NCBI RefSeq assembly: GCF_026319365.1
Contig: NZ_JAPDMS010000004.1
Location: 1 to 64,000, forward strand
Source: Methylophaga sp. OBS1
GTDB lineage: Bacteria > Pseudomonadota > Gammaproteobacteria > Nitrosococcales > Methylophagaceae
Direction: 5' to 3'
DNA: 64,000 bases
Part shown: piece by piece, positions 55,361 to 64,000 of the stretch
Numbering within the stretch: the stretch's first letter is position 1
Layout of the letters: every line of letters starts with the position of its first letter
Translations under genes and position numbers: made by a program
Notes under the pieces: model-generated
Databases searched by the model: none
Told to the model about the DNA's origin: nothing
Seen by the model: the letters and a program-made list of their open reading frames with translations, nothing else

Positions 55361-56233
55361 TCAACGCTGATTGCGCTGGACGATACCCATCAGTTTGTAG
55401 GTCAGCATGGAGGCAGCGAAATCATACGCATGAAAGCCTTCAATCGGCGCAAACTCCATTACATCAAAGCCGATGATCTCGCGTTGTTTGGCGACGGATT
55501 CGAACAGATTCAGCGTCTGATACCAGCCCAACCCGCCTGGCACCGGCGTGCCGGTGGAGGGAAACACGGAGGGATCCAGTCCATCGATATCAACAGTAAA
55601 AAAGACTTTCTGCGGAAAATCATCCGGCAATGTGATGCTCTGAATATTGTTCTGCACCAGTTCATCAGCATCTTTGAAATGCACACCGAACTCCTCGCGA
55701 AAGCCCATTTCTTCCTCGCAGAATGCACGGATACCCAGCTGGTAAAGCGGAATGCCCATATCCACCACCCGCTTCATCACCGAGGCATGACTCAGCAAAT
55801 CGCCTTCATAGGCCTGACGTAAATCAGCATGGGCATCAATCTGTACCACGCCGAAATCGCTTATGCCGGCATCAACCAGGCCTTTGATCACGCCATAAGT
55901 GACGGTGTGTTCGCCGCCCAGCACCACGGGCATCGCGCCCTGACGAACGATATTGGCAGTAGCCGTAGCGATGTTGTCGATAACCTGTTTGGCATCGACA
56001 CTACAGTCAACCGGCTCACAGGTGTAAATACCGGCATCACAGGGCTTGCTGTAACCGTCCCACTCTTCCAGTTGCCATGAGGCTTCCAGAATCGATGAGG
56101 GTCCCAGACCGGTGCCGCCACCGTAAGAGACGGTTTTCTCAAACGGGACCGGCAGTACATGAAACATCGCTTTATCGGGCGCTGGCTGGTCGATTTCCGA
56201 GCCAAGAAAAATGGGATATTCGAGTTGTTTCAT
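55361..56233 (-). CDS. speB: Agmatinase/arginase-family ureohydrolase
   Basis: A 290-residue binuclear manganese enzyme that, by context, hydrolyses agmatine to putrescine and urea. Metal ligands stand in GGEHTVTYG, DAHADLR and DIDGLDPSVFPSTGTPVPGG. The start at ATG 56233 directly follows the nspC stop; a longer frame would overlap nspC by 35 bases with unconserved residues. The operon also holds arginine decarboxylase, so agmatinase is much more likely than arginase. Composite repeats follow its stop. Confidence 0.9.
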   Translation of the reverse strand: MKQLEYPIFLGSEIDQPAPDKAMFHVLPVPFEKTVSYGGGTGLGPSSILEASWQLEEWDGYSKPCDAGIYTCEPVDCSVDAKQVIDNIATATANIVRQGAMPVVLGGEHTVTYGVIKGLVDAGISDFGVVQIDAHADLRQAYEGDLLSHASVMKRVVDMGIPLYQLGIRAFCEEEMGFREEFGVHFKDADELVQNNIQSITLPDDFPQKVFFTVDIDGLDPSVFPSTGTPVPGGLGWYQTLNLFESVAKQREIIGFDVMEFAPIEGFHAYDFAASMLTYKLMGIVQRNQR

Positions 56234-56234
56234 A

Positions 56235-57401
56235 TCAGGAGAGCCTGTGTTTAAAGTCCTGGTAGCCAAACTCTTTGACTACTCTCAGCGCGTCAGTTTC
56301 CGAGTTCCAGATCGCGATCGCCGGTAATTTGGTGCCGTTAAAAGTCGTGGTTTTGACCATGGTGTAATGGCTCATATCTTCAAATATCAGCCGCTGACCG
56401 ATCTGCAACGGTTCGGGGAAGCTGTAATCGCCGATCACATCGCCGGCGAGACAGGTCAGACCACCCAGACGATAGGTATGTTCAAACTCATCCGGCTCAC
56501 CTGCGCCGGTAATATCCGGTCGGTATGGCATTTCCAATGTGTCAGGCATATGGCAGGTGGCTGAGGTATCCAGAATCGCCTGATTTAACTGATTCCAGGT
56601 GATATCCAGCACTTCGCAACTGAGGATACCAGTACCGATCGCCATGGCTTCGCCCGGCTCCATATAGACCTCGACATCATGCCGCTGTTTGAATGCCTGG
56701 ACCAGTTCCACCAGGCCATTGATATCGTAGCCCTCGGCGGTGATGTGATGACCGCCACCAAAGTTAACCCAGTGCATTTGCGGCAATAGATGGCCGAACT
56801 TGTCCTCCACCGCTGCGACCGTTCTGGCCAGTGGTTCAAAGCCCTGCTCGCAGAGGGTATGGAAATGCAGACCGCTAATCCCCTCCAGCGCCGCCTCATC
56901 CAACTGAGACAGCGGAATGCCAAGACGTGAGCCCGGTGAACACGGGTCATAAATCGGCACGGTGCCCTCGGAATGTTCTGGATTGATTCTCAGTCCAAAG
57001 TGCAGTTCAGGCCGCTGCTTTTTGGCAGCAAGGCACTGTTCACGAAACCGCAACCACTGGCCGCAGGAGTTGAACACAATGTGATGGGCAAAAGTCAGCA
57101 GTTCATCGATATCTGCCTGACTGAAGGCGGCGGCAAAAGCATGCACTTCACCGCCGTATTCTTCATAACCCAATCTGGCTTCATGCAGACCACTGGCGCA
57201 GGTGCCGCTCAGATATTTGTGGGTCAAATCACCAAAAGACCACATCGAGAACGCTTTCAGCGCACCCAGCACCTTGGCGCCGCTGGCCTCAGCGACTTCG
57301 CTCAGAATACGAAGATTACGCTCGACCGCGACTTCATCGACCACAAAACAGGGTGATGGCAGGCGTGAAAGATCGAGTTTGGAGAAATCGGTGAATTGCA
57401 T
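56235..57401 (-). CDS. nspC: Carboxynorspermidine/carboxyspermidine decarboxylase
   Basis: A PLP enzyme of the alanine racemase-fold decarboxylase group that removes CO2 from carboxyspermidine (or carboxynorspermidine) to give spermidine (or norspermidine). The PLP lysine is K49 in VLGALKAFS. Substrate and PLP positions are seen in GLRINPEHSEGTVPIYDPCSPGSRLG, HFHTLCEQ, VNFGGGHHIT, EPGEA and, near the end, FEDMSHYTMVKTTTFNG. Length (388) fits the family. It follows the dehydrogenase gene with a palindromic repeat between them and is coupled to speB. Confidence 0.93.
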   Translation of the reverse strand: MQFTDFSKLDLSRLPSPCFVVDEVAVERNLRILSEVAEASGAKVLGALKAFSMWSFGDLTHKYLSGTCASGLHEARLGYEEYGGEVHAFAAAFSQADIDELLTFAHHIVFNSCGQWLRFREQCLAAKKQRPELHFGLRINPEHSEGTVPIYDPCSPGSRLGIPLSQLDEAALEGISGLHFHTLCEQGFEPLARTVAAVEDKFGHLLPQMHWVNFGGGHHITAEGYDINGLVELVQAFKQRHDVEVYMEPGEAMAIGTGILSCEVLDITWNQLNQAILDTSATCHMPDTLEMPYRPDITGAGEPDEFEHTYRLGGLTCLAGDVIGDYSFPEPLQIGQRLIFEDMSHYTMVKTTTFNGTKLPAIAIWNSETDALRVVKEFGYQDFKHRLS

Positions 57402-57411
57402 TGAAAAATTT

Positions 57412-57491
57412 TTATCCGCAGATTACGCCGATTTCACAGATGAAAACGCCTTTCAAAATAATCTGCGTCCATCTGCGAAATCAGCGGATTT
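57412..57491. repeat. CGCAGATT-type palindromic repeat inside the polyamine operon
   Basis: TTATCCGCAGATTACGCCGA (from 57412) with TTTCACAGATGAAAA is mirrored by AATCTGCGTCCATCTGCGAA continuing ATCAGCGGATT (57460-57491). It forms a long imperfect hairpin just after the dehydrogenase stop (57500) and before the nspC start (57401) on the minus strand. Single arms of the same family occur at 59-90 and around 51600 and 51820. Confidence 0.8.
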
Positions 57492-57499
57492 ATGTAAAC

Positions 57500-58696
57500 C
57501 TAATCCAGATCGAAGTTATCGAGCTCAACCACCTGCCAGGGCAGGCCATATTTGTTCATGTCTTCCATAAAAGGATCCGGATCGAACTGCTCCATATTCC
57601 AGACACCCGGCTTTTTCCACTTGCCTTCCAGGATCATTTTAGCGCCGATCATGGCGGGTACACCGGTGGTGTAGGAAATCGCCTGGGATTGCACCTCCTG
57701 ATAGCAGTCCTGATGGTCCTTGATGTTGTAGACGTAGACAATTTTTCCCTTGCCGTCTTTCACCCCTTTGACGACGCAACCGATACAGGTTTTACCCTTG
57801 GTACGCGGTCCCAGCGTGGATGGATCCGGCAGCAGGGCTTTAAGGAACTGAATCGGGACAATCTGCTGGCCCTGGAATTCAACTGGCTCGATACCCGTCA
57901 TGCCGACATTGCCCAGCACTTCCAGGTGCTTGAGGTAGTTATCACCGAAGCTCATCCAGAACTGGGCCCGTTTCAAGGTCGGGAAATGCTTGACCAGCGA
58001 CTCCAGTTCTTCATGGTACATCCGGTAGATATTGTAGGTGCCGACTTCATCCGGGCAGGTGAAACTGGCTTTTTTCGACATCGCCGGGGTTTCAACGAAC
58101 TCACCGTTTTCCCAGTGACGACATTCAGCCGTCACTTCCCGAATATTGATTTCCGGATTGAAGTTGGTCGCAAACGGATAGCCGTGATCACCGCCATTAA
58201 CGTCGATGATGTCGAGTTCATGAATTTCATCGAAGTAGTGCTTGGCAATCCAGGTGGTGAACACATTGGTCGCCCCCGGATCAAAGCCACTGCCCAGCAG
58301 CGCAGTGAGGCCCGCATTCTTGAACTTGTCCTGATAAGCCCACTGCCACTTGTATTCGAACTTGGCGGTATCCAGTGGCTCGTAGTTGGCGGTGTCGAGA
58401 TAATCGATACCGGCTGCCAGACAGGCATCCATAATGCTCAGATCCTGATAAGGCAGGGCCACATTGATCACCAGATCCGGTTTTTCCTGCTCAAGGAAAG
58501 CGGTCAGTTCAGCGACGTTGTCGGCATCGATTTTGGCGGTTTTAATCGGGCGTTCCAGTTGCGCAGCAATTGCTTTGCATTTTTCTTCGGTGCGGCTGGC
58601 CAGCACGATGTCAGAAAACACTTCCGGCAGTTGTGCGCATTTGTGTGTTACCACACCGCCGACGCCACCGGCGCCGATAATCACGACTTTAGACAT
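57500..58696 (-). CDS. Carboxynorspermidine synthase (CASDH, saccharopine dehydrogenase family)
   Basis: A 398-residue NADPH-dependent enzyme of the saccharopine dehydrogenase family. It condenses aspartate semialdehyde with putrescine (or diaminopropane) and reduces the imine to carboxyspermidine (or carboxynorspermidine). The Rossmann motif is VVIIGAGGVGGVVTHKCA; further blocks are LVINVALPYQDLSIMDACLAAGIDYLDTANY, GFDPGATNVFTTW and DVNGGDHGYPFATNFNPEINIREV. AAGGAAAGG precedes the ATG. It is the second gene of the operon after speA. True lysine-pathway saccharopine dehydrogenase is excluded by the neighbouring nspC. Confidence 0.92.
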   Translation of the reverse strand: MSKVVIIGAGGVGGVVTHKCAQLPEVFSDIVLASRTEEKCKAIAAQLERPIKTAKIDADNVAELTAFLEQEKPDLVINVALPYQDLSIMDACLAAGIDYLDTANYEPLDTAKFEYKWQWAYQDKFKNAGLTALLGSGFDPGATNVFTTWIAKHYFDEIHELDIIDVNGGDHGYPFATNFNPEINIREVTAECRHWENGEFVETPAMSKKASFTCPDEVGTYNIYRMYHEELESLVKHFPTLKRAQFWMSFGDNYLKHLEVLGNVGMTGIEPVEFQGQQIVPIQFLKALLPDPSTLGPRTKGKTCIGCVVKGVKDGKGKIVYVYNIKDHQDCYQEVQSQAISYTTGVPAMIGAKMILEGKWKKPGVWNMEQFDPDPFMEDMNKYGLPWQVVELDNFDLD

Positions 58697-58744
58697 AACA
58701 AGAACCTTTCCTTAATTAATTAACTATTCGGAAAAACAAGATTA

Positions 58745-60691
58745 TTAACGTTCGAAGAATGTGTAACCGTGCATGCTTTCACGGAAGGCGCGCAGCATCT
58801 GCTGACGCATCGGCACCGAGATCCGGCCGTCACGCACCGCCTGTTCGGCGATACGTCGGAACTGTTCCTGAATCAGTTTCGGATCATATTCCACATAGCT
58901 CAGGACATCGGCAATGCTGTCACCATGGAATTCACGGCGGAAATCAAAGCTGCCGTCTTCATTGATATGCACACTGACCACATTGGTGTCACCAAACAGG
59001 TTATGCAGATCACCCAGGGTTTCCTGATAGGCACCGACCAGGAACACACTGACGTAATACTCCTCGCCTTCTTTCAACGGATGCAGTGGCAGTGTTTTAC
59101 GCACCCCTTCCGGTGAAATGAAGTTATCGATTTTGCCATCGCAGTCACAGGTCATATCTGCCAGCACGCCATCGCGCACCGGTGCTTCATTGAGCCGGTG
59201 GATGGGCATAATCGGGAACAGCTGATCAATTGCCCAGATATCAGGCAGCGACTGGAACAGGCTGAAGTTGCCGTAATAAATATCGGACATCAGTTCCGGC
59301 AACGCCTCCAGTTCCTGTGAGACACGCCTTGCCTGTGGCAGCAGGTTGGAAATCTTGTCCAGAATGGCCAAAGTCACATTTTCCGCCAGCGCCCGATCCC
59401 GGAGTGTCGCCTGTCCATGGTGGAACAACTCCCGCACTTCGTCACGGTAGTACAGGGCATCGTTATAGCATTCCTGCAGATGCTCAACCTTGACATAATC
59501 CATCACGCCGTACAGATTGACGATAAGATCATGACTGTCTTCGGGTGGCTCGGGCGGGATGATTCCCGGTTTGTGCTCACGGACCTCCAGAATGTTGAAC
59601 AGCAGCATTGAGGAATAGGCCACCAGCGCCCGGCCTGACTCGGAAATAATCACCGGATGTTTGATGTCCTGCGGATCCAGGCATTCCTGCAGGGTCTCGA
59701 CGATGTTATAGCAGTATTCATCCAAACCGTAGTTCATACTGTGAGTGCTGTTACTGCGAGCACCTTCATAGTCCACTGCCAGACCGCCACCGAGATCGAT
59801 GTAGCCCATCGGCGCGCCTTCTTCAATTAAACCGGCATAGAAACGACAAGCTTCCATCACCCCGCTGCGAATATTGCGGATATTGGGGATCTGCGAGCCC
59901 AGATGACTGTGCAGCAGTTGCAGACAATGCAGCATATCGGCCTGCTTGAGCTTTTCCACCACATTGAGCAAAGCATTCGTGGACAGGCCAAAGATGGAGC
60001 GATCACCACTGTCTTCGTTCCAGTGCCCTTCCACCATCGAAGCCAGACGGATTCGTACGCCGATCAGAGGGTCGATACCCAGCGCCCGGCTGCGCTCAAG
60101 GATGATATCGAGCTCCATCGCTGTTTCCAGCACAAAAAAGCACTTGATTCCCATCTGACGGGCATAAAGGCCCAGTTCGATGAACTCTTCGTCTTTGTAA
60201 CCATTACAGATGATCAGGCTGTCATGGTCTCGCAACTGTGACAGGGCAATAATCAGTTCAGCCTTGCTGCCGGCTTCAAGGCCGTGATGATAGCGGCTGC
60301 CGTAGTCAGCGATTTCCTCGATAACATGGCACTGCTGATTAACCTTGATGGGAAACACGCCGCGGTAATCATTCTGATAATTGGCATCTTTAATGGCTTT
60401 GCCAAAAGCTTCGTTGATCTGGGTGATGCGCTGATCCAGCAGGTTCTCAATGCGCAGCACGGCAGGCATATCCAGACCGCGTTCGCGCATGCCCTTGACG
60501 ATATCAATGATGGGCACCTGTATGGTTTTATCACCGAACTGCAGCGAGACAACAGCATTGCCATCATCTGACACATCGAAATAGTCACTGCCCCAGTCAC
60601 GAACACCGTATAAACGGGCACTATGTTCAGCACTCCACTCAGCGCTCAAGTCCAGGTCATTGTCCAGCATTGAGGAGAGGTGGTTTTGCAT
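58745..60691 (-). CDS. speA: Biosynthetic arginine decarboxylase
   Basis: SpeA decarboxylates arginine to agmatine, the first step of the polyamine route here. The 648-residue PLP enzyme has the PLP lysine at K116 (GVFPIKVNQQCHVIEEI), HSHLGSQIPN, DLGGGLAVDYEG, ISESGRALVA and the C-terminal CDCDGKIDNFI block with the catalytic cysteine region, as in E. coli SpeA (658 residues). It leads a minus-strand operon with carboxynorspermidine synthase, nspC and speB. The start has TAGGA about 11 bases upstream. A 393-base region separates it from the divergent response regulator gene. Confidence 0.96.
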   Translation of the reverse strand: MQNHLSSMLDNDLDLSAEWSAEHSARLYGVRDWGSDYFDVSDDGNAVVSLQFGDKTIQVPIIDIVKGMRERGLDMPAVLRIENLLDQRITQINEAFGKAIKDANYQNDYRGVFPIKVNQQCHVIEEIADYGSRYHHGLEAGSKAELIIALSQLRDHDSLIICNGYKDEEFIELGLYARQMGIKCFFVLETAMELDIILERSRALGIDPLIGVRIRLASMVEGHWNEDSGDRSIFGLSTNALLNVVEKLKQADMLHCLQLLHSHLGSQIPNIRNIRSGVMEACRFYAGLIEEGAPMGYIDLGGGLAVDYEGARSNSTHSMNYGLDEYCYNIVETLQECLDPQDIKHPVIISESGRALVAYSSMLLFNILEVREHKPGIIPPEPPEDSHDLIVNLYGVMDYVKVEHLQECYNDALYYRDEVRELFHHGQATLRDRALAENVTLAILDKISNLLPQARRVSQELEALPELMSDIYYGNFSLFQSLPDIWAIDQLFPIMPIHRLNEAPVRDGVLADMTCDCDGKIDNFISPEGVRKTLPLHPLKEGEEYYVSVFLVGAYQETLGDLHNLFGDTNVVSVHINEDGSFDFRREFHGDSIADVLSYVEYDPKLIQEQFRRIAEQAVRDGRISVPMRQQMLRAFRESMHGYTFFER

Positions 60692-61084
60692 CGGCAGCGA
60701 TTCCTAATGATGTGGATTAAAGTGCGCGATTTTCACTACTTTGGTGTGAAAATGCAAAGAATAATTACAACAAATAAGTCCTAAACTTTACAGTAGCATG
60801 ACTGCAGATGCCCAGAGACTGTTCCCGCCTCTTTCCCAGGCTCTCAAACTGTGCAGCATAGCCTCATCATCAGGATAGGCCTCCCCTCAACTTAGGGGAT
60901 AATGATATCCTTCTCGACTGATAACCTAGGGCTTGTGAATCCGTCATTTCCGCCACCCTGGCGACGATGGAGACACAGTCTCAGAATGACCTGAAATGTG
61001 ATGTATGAGCATCATGGTAATTGTTGTGGAACCACTTGTCAGCCGCGTGGATTATCCCCAACTCACAGCGGTACTGCCGGATAA
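60692..61084. other. Intergenic region, 393 bases, divergent promoters expected
   Basis: No gene is supported. The region must hold promoters for speA (minus) and the response regulator (plus). A short hairpin CCCCT-CAACTT-AGGGG lies near 60883-60899. No clear operator or riboswitch was seen. Confidence 0.5.
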
Positions 61085-61732
61085 ATGAAAAGCATACTTA
61101 TAGTTGAAGATTCTGAAGCTACCCGTCATCGCCTTGAAGATGCGATAACAAATGGTGGCCAGTTTGAACTCAGTGGCGCTGTCAGCACCTACACCGAGGC
61201 GCTGGACTTTATCCGTCAAACCCCGCCCGACATTCTGCTCACCGATCTGGATTTGCCGGATGGTAATGGTGTCGACCTGATTAAGCTCATCAATCTACCT
61301 GCGGTGAAAACCCAGCTTGCTATTGTGATCACAGTATTCGGTGATGGTTATCATGTCATCGAGGCGCTGAAAGCCGGCGCGTCGGGTTATCTTCTTAAAG
61401 ATGATGATTTTATGGATATCAACGAGGCCATCTCCCAGATGGTTGAGGGTGGTGCGCCTATCAGTCCGAGCATTGCCCGTTATCTACTCAACGAACTGTC
61501 CATCACTGAATCCTCCAGCGAAGATCAAAAACCGGCCGCCAGCATTCTCAGTCCTCGTGAAAAAGAGGTATTGCTGCTCGTCAGCAAGGGATACACCTCT
61601 AAAGAGATAGCCAAAATGCTGGATCTCTCTTATTACACTGTAAGGGAATACGTCTCTAACGTTTATAAAAAACTTTCAGTGAAAAATAAGATGCAAGCTG
61701 TGAGTGAAGCGACGCTCCTGGGCATCATCTAA
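61085..61732 (+). CDS. LuxR/NarL-type response regulator
   Basis: A 215-residue two-component regulator. The receiver domain has the acidic pair in VEDSEATRH, the phosphorylatable aspartate D54 in LLTDLDLPDGNG, the switch Thr region VITVFGDG and the Lys in SGYLLKDDD. A linker leads to a LuxR-type helix-turn-helix (LSPREKEVLLLVSKGYTSKEIAKMLDLSYYTVREYVSNVYKKL). No histidine kinase is adjacent within the window. The next genes, a TonB receptor and a secreted protein, follow on the same strand within 10 bases and zero bases, so they are probably one operon and perhaps its target; the kinase may lie beyond the window edge. Confidence 0.93.
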   Translation: MKSILIVEDSEATRHRLEDAITNGGQFELSGAVSTYTEALDFIRQTPPDILLTDLDLPDGNGVDLIKLINLPAVKTQLAIVITVFGDGYHVIEALKAGASGYLLKDDDFMDINEAISQMVEGGAPISPSIARYLLNELSITESSSEDQKPAASILSPREKEVLLLVSKGYTSKEIAKMLDLSYYTVREYVSNVYKKLSVKNKMQAVSEATLLGII

Positions 61733-61742
61733 AGGTAGAACA

Positions 61743-63812
61743 ATGAGAACAAAATCTGCGCCCTTAATCATGACATTGATGCTGGGGCTGACGCCCCAGT
61801 ACGCCCTGTCGGACGAGTTTGAGGATGAATTTTTTAGTGAATTGCCTGTGATAACAAGTGCCAGCCGTCTGAACCAATCAGTGCTCTCCTCGCCCTCAGC
61901 GGTGACGGTCATTGACAGTGCGATGATTGAAGCCAGCGGTTTTATTGAAATCGCCGATATTTTCCGACTGGTACCCGGGTTCCAGGTAGCACATGCCGAT
62001 GGCAATACCCATGCAGTGGTGAATCATGGCGATGGCTGGGAATATCCAAGCCGCATGCAACTGCTGATTGATGGCCGCTCTACCTATACATCGGCTCTGT
62101 CAGCAATCGATTGGAACACACTCGGCATACAGATTGAGGATATTGAGCGGATTGAAGTAGTCCGTGGCCCGGCCGCTTCAGCCTATGGTGCCAACTCCTT
62201 TTCAGGCGCCATCAATATCATAACCAAAGCGCCGGAATTGGATAATGAGTGGGAAGTCGGTGCCCGTTTTGGCAACATCGGAGAACGTCGCCTGTTGCTC
62301 CGGCACAGCGGTGAAATGAAAGATTTCAACTATCGAATCAGTGCCGCAGGCCGTGATAATGGGGGCTTTGATGATTATCAGGATACACGTGACCTTCACG
62401 ACCTGTCCCTGACTGGTCGCTACAATTTCAGTCCACGTAACGCAATTTTTGCTCATTTCAGTGCCACCACCGGTGATGCTGAAATGCCCCCGATTGATCC
62501 TTCAAACCCCACCAGTTTTTATGACCGAAAACGAGATACTGACGCAGTGTCAGCGCACCTGCGCTGGGATCACCTGATCAACGACACCCAGGAACTTAAG
62601 GTTAACTTTTATCACAACTACCGTGATGAAGATGACATGACACGTTCATATCCACTCTGGCAACTGCTTGAGGCTCCGGCACCGGGATTTGTCCCGGCAG
62701 AACTCGGGGATCCACAACAGACCATTGTCGCCGGTGAACGCACCTATCGTAGTCACCGTAGTGACCTGGAACTCCAGTACAGTGAAATTCTCAATAGCGG
62801 CATACAATACGTCGTCGGTGTTGGTGGTCGCTACGACACGATGGAAAGTAAGGCCTTCTTCGCAGATAAAGGCACGGTCTCCAATACCAGTTTCCGTGCT
62901 TTTGGCAATGTTCAATGGCCACTGGGCAAAAAATTTACGGCCAATGCAGGTGGTTTTATCGAAGACAACCGTACCGATAAACCGCGCTTCTCCCCACGTG
63001 CCAGTCTGACATGGCATATCAAGGAGACACAGTCTCTTCGTCTGGGTTACTCCAAGGCATATCGTATTCCCTCACTGCTGGAAGAGAACTTTGAGGTGAA
63101 TTTGCGGACTGCGAATGGCGCCACACTCGACCAGGTATTTCTGTCAAACGACGACATAGAAGCTGAAGAGGTCAGAGCTCTCGATATCGGATATGTCGGT
63201 CGTATGCAAAATGTTCCATTGAGTTGGGAAGTGCGTGCCTACCGTGAGGAATACGACAAGGTCATCGATTTCTACATCGATAATGATCCCGGTACCGGTG
63301 ACCCCGACGATGAATTAAAACGCATCGGCAATGTCTACGAATCGACGATGTATGGTTTTGAGGGCTCAGTCTTGTTCCGTCCCGAACAAAATAGCTTTAT
63401 TCGACTGCATTTCAACCGTGGACATGAAACCGGCTCTGCCATAAAAGAAATCAATCAGAGCCCCCCAAGACCCGCTACTGAAATCACCTCGCTTGACAGT
63501 CGTGCACCACGGAAAAGTTATGGCATTCTGGCAGCTAAAAGCCTGGATGATTGGCAATTCAATGTCGGGCTCTACCATGTGGGCACCATGGAGTGGTATG
63601 GCCGGGGTGACAAGGTCGATTCTTACACGAGGCTTGATGCTTCAGTTATTAAACGAATACCTCTGTCAGGACGTCAGGAACTGGTATTGAAGCTAGGAGG
63701 GCAAAATATTGGTAATGAAAAATACAGCGAGTTCATGCAGGATGACGACGATGACTTTCTGCTGGAATATGAACCGCGTTACTACTTCAGCGTCACCTAC
63801 CTGAATTTCTGA
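61743..63812 (+). CDS. TonB-dependent outer-membrane receptor (BtuB/CirA-like)
   Basis: A 689-residue outer-membrane receptor with signal peptide (IMTLMLGLTPQYALS). The plug has LPVITSASRLNQSVLSSPSAVTVIDSAMIEASG, LVPGFQV, and IERIEVVRGPAASAYGANSFSGAINIITKAP; the barrel ends in Phe (VTYLNF). The plug wording is of the vitamin B12/catecholate/copper group rather than hydroxamate type, but the ligand is unknown. The start ATG 61743 has AAAGG upstream; a longer frame begins inside the regulator gene. It is followed immediately by a gene for a secreted protein and preceded by a response regulator, which suggests a regulated uptake or signal-sensing system. Confidence 0.9.
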   Translation: MRTKSAPLIMTLMLGLTPQYALSDEFEDEFFSELPVITSASRLNQSVLSSPSAVTVIDSAMIEASGFIEIADIFRLVPGFQVAHADGNTHAVVNHGDGWEYPSRMQLLIDGRSTYTSALSAIDWNTLGIQIEDIERIEVVRGPAASAYGANSFSGAINIITKAPELDNEWEVGARFGNIGERRLLLRHSGEMKDFNYRISAAGRDNGGFDDYQDTRDLHDLSLTGRYNFSPRNAIFAHFSATTGDAEMPPIDPSNPTSFYDRKRDTDAVSAHLRWDHLINDTQELKVNFYHNYRDEDDMTRSYPLWQLLEAPAPGFVPAELGDPQQTIVAGERTYRSHRSDLELQYSEILNSGIQYVVGVGGRYDTMESKAFFADKGTVSNTSFRAFGNVQWPLGKKFTANAGGFIEDNRTDKPRFSPRASLTWHIKETQSLRLGYSKAYRIPSLLEENFEVNLRTANGATLDQVFLSNDDIEAEEVRALDIGYVGRMQNVPLSWEVRAYREEYDKVIDFYIDNDPGTGDPDDELKRIGNVYESTMYGFEGSVLFRPEQNSFIRLHFNRGHETGSAIKEINQSPPRPATEITSLDSRAPRKSYGILAAKSLDDWQFNVGLYHVGTMEWYGRGDKVDSYTRLDASVIKRIPLSGRQELVLKLGGQNIGNEKYSEFMQDDDDDFLLEYEPRYYFSVTYLNF

Positions 63813-64000
63813 GTGAGACGCTTACTGGCAGTCACCTTTCTGCTGCTGTGTGCGTTGGGGCCGGCACATGCCGGCTCCGTGCATCTCTTGTTGTCTGACA
63901 ATACTGACGCCTACCTCAGGGCCGCTGAACGTATTCAGCACCAGCTTAGTACACAGTCCCATCCAGACAAAATGACCGTCAGTTCAATCGCTTCCGCTGC
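63813..64000 (+). CDS. N-terminal part of a secreted protein (runs off the window)
   Basis: Only 62 codons are visible. A GTG directly after the TonB receptor stop opens a frame starting MRRLLAVTFLLLCALGPAHA, a clear signal peptide with predicted cleavage after AHA. The mature start reads GSVHLLLSDNTDAYLRAAE, then RIQHQLSTQSHPDKM. This resembles the beginning of periplasmic ABC-type substrate-binding proteins found behind some TonB receptors, but the fragment is too short to decide. Direct abutment with the receptor gene indicates co-translation. Confidence 0.65.
   Translation, partial: MRRLLAVTFLLLCALGPAHAGSVHLLLSDNTDAYLRAAERIQHQLSTQSHPDKMTVSSIASA

Overview
This 64-kb window looks like chromosomal DNA from a free-living, motile, aerobic gammaproteobacterium. 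The evidence is a GyrA with the gammaproteobacterial quinolone-region layout, a gyrA-serC-pheA cluster, a MotY flagellar protein, ApbC/Mrp, proteobacterial PurL and PepN, two TonB-dependent receptors and a Cu/Zn superoxide dismutase. Base composition is moderate and even, apart from one visibly A+T-rich stretch at about 22.3-24.0 kb. The genus cannot be fixed from the sequence; a marine or methylotroph-like lineage such as Methylophaga is a weak guess. No rRNA, tRNA, CRISPR array, prophage or complete insertion sequence was found.

Layout. 0.1-9.7 kb (minus strand): gyrA-serC-pheA, ispH, then a permease and double ATPase of a peptide-type ABC transporter that lacks its partner permease and binding protein, and a DUF1244 gene. 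9.8-14.6 kb: a PqiC-like lipoprotein, apt-motY, a CPA1 antiporter and an unknown acidic membrane-anchored protein. 14.6-21.6 kb (minus strand): a thiamine operon, thiC-thiO-thiS-thiG and a thiD-thiE fusion, headed by a TPP riboswitch and interrupted by eight ~140-bp tandem palindromic repeats. 21.7-24.4 kb: smrA, an A+T-rich accessory island with two unknown genes and cassette-like palindromes, then a thioredoxin-like gene. 24.6-36.2 kb: lytic transglycosylase, orphan GspE/PilB-type ATPase, EF-hand protein, DUF4174, sodC, TonB siderophore receptor, AI-2E family transporter, dicarboxylate symporter plus cupin, and pseudoazurin. 36.4-45.1 kb: KefB-type antiporter with a tandem universal stress protein, a diguanylate cyclase directly behind purL. 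45.2-54.5 kb: RDD protein, a DUF559 nuclease between dispersed repeats, DUF2835-HIT-pepN-NIF3-like-WD40-dcd, apbC, and a nitrilase/GNAT pair. 54.6-60.7 kb: NTF2-like protein and a polyamine operon (speA, carboxynorspermidine dehydrogenase, nspC, speB). 61-64 kb: a response regulator, a TonB-dependent receptor and the start of a secreted protein.

Two pathways are nearly complete. The thi genes cover the HMP and thiazole branches and their joining. The polyamine operon can take arginine through agmatine and putrescine to spermidine by the carboxyspermidine route, without S-adenosylmethionine decarboxylase.

The most unusual aspect is non-coding. At least five families of dispersed palindromic repeats occupy the gaps, sometimes nested inside one another, and one family has expanded into the eight-copy array inside the thiamine operon.
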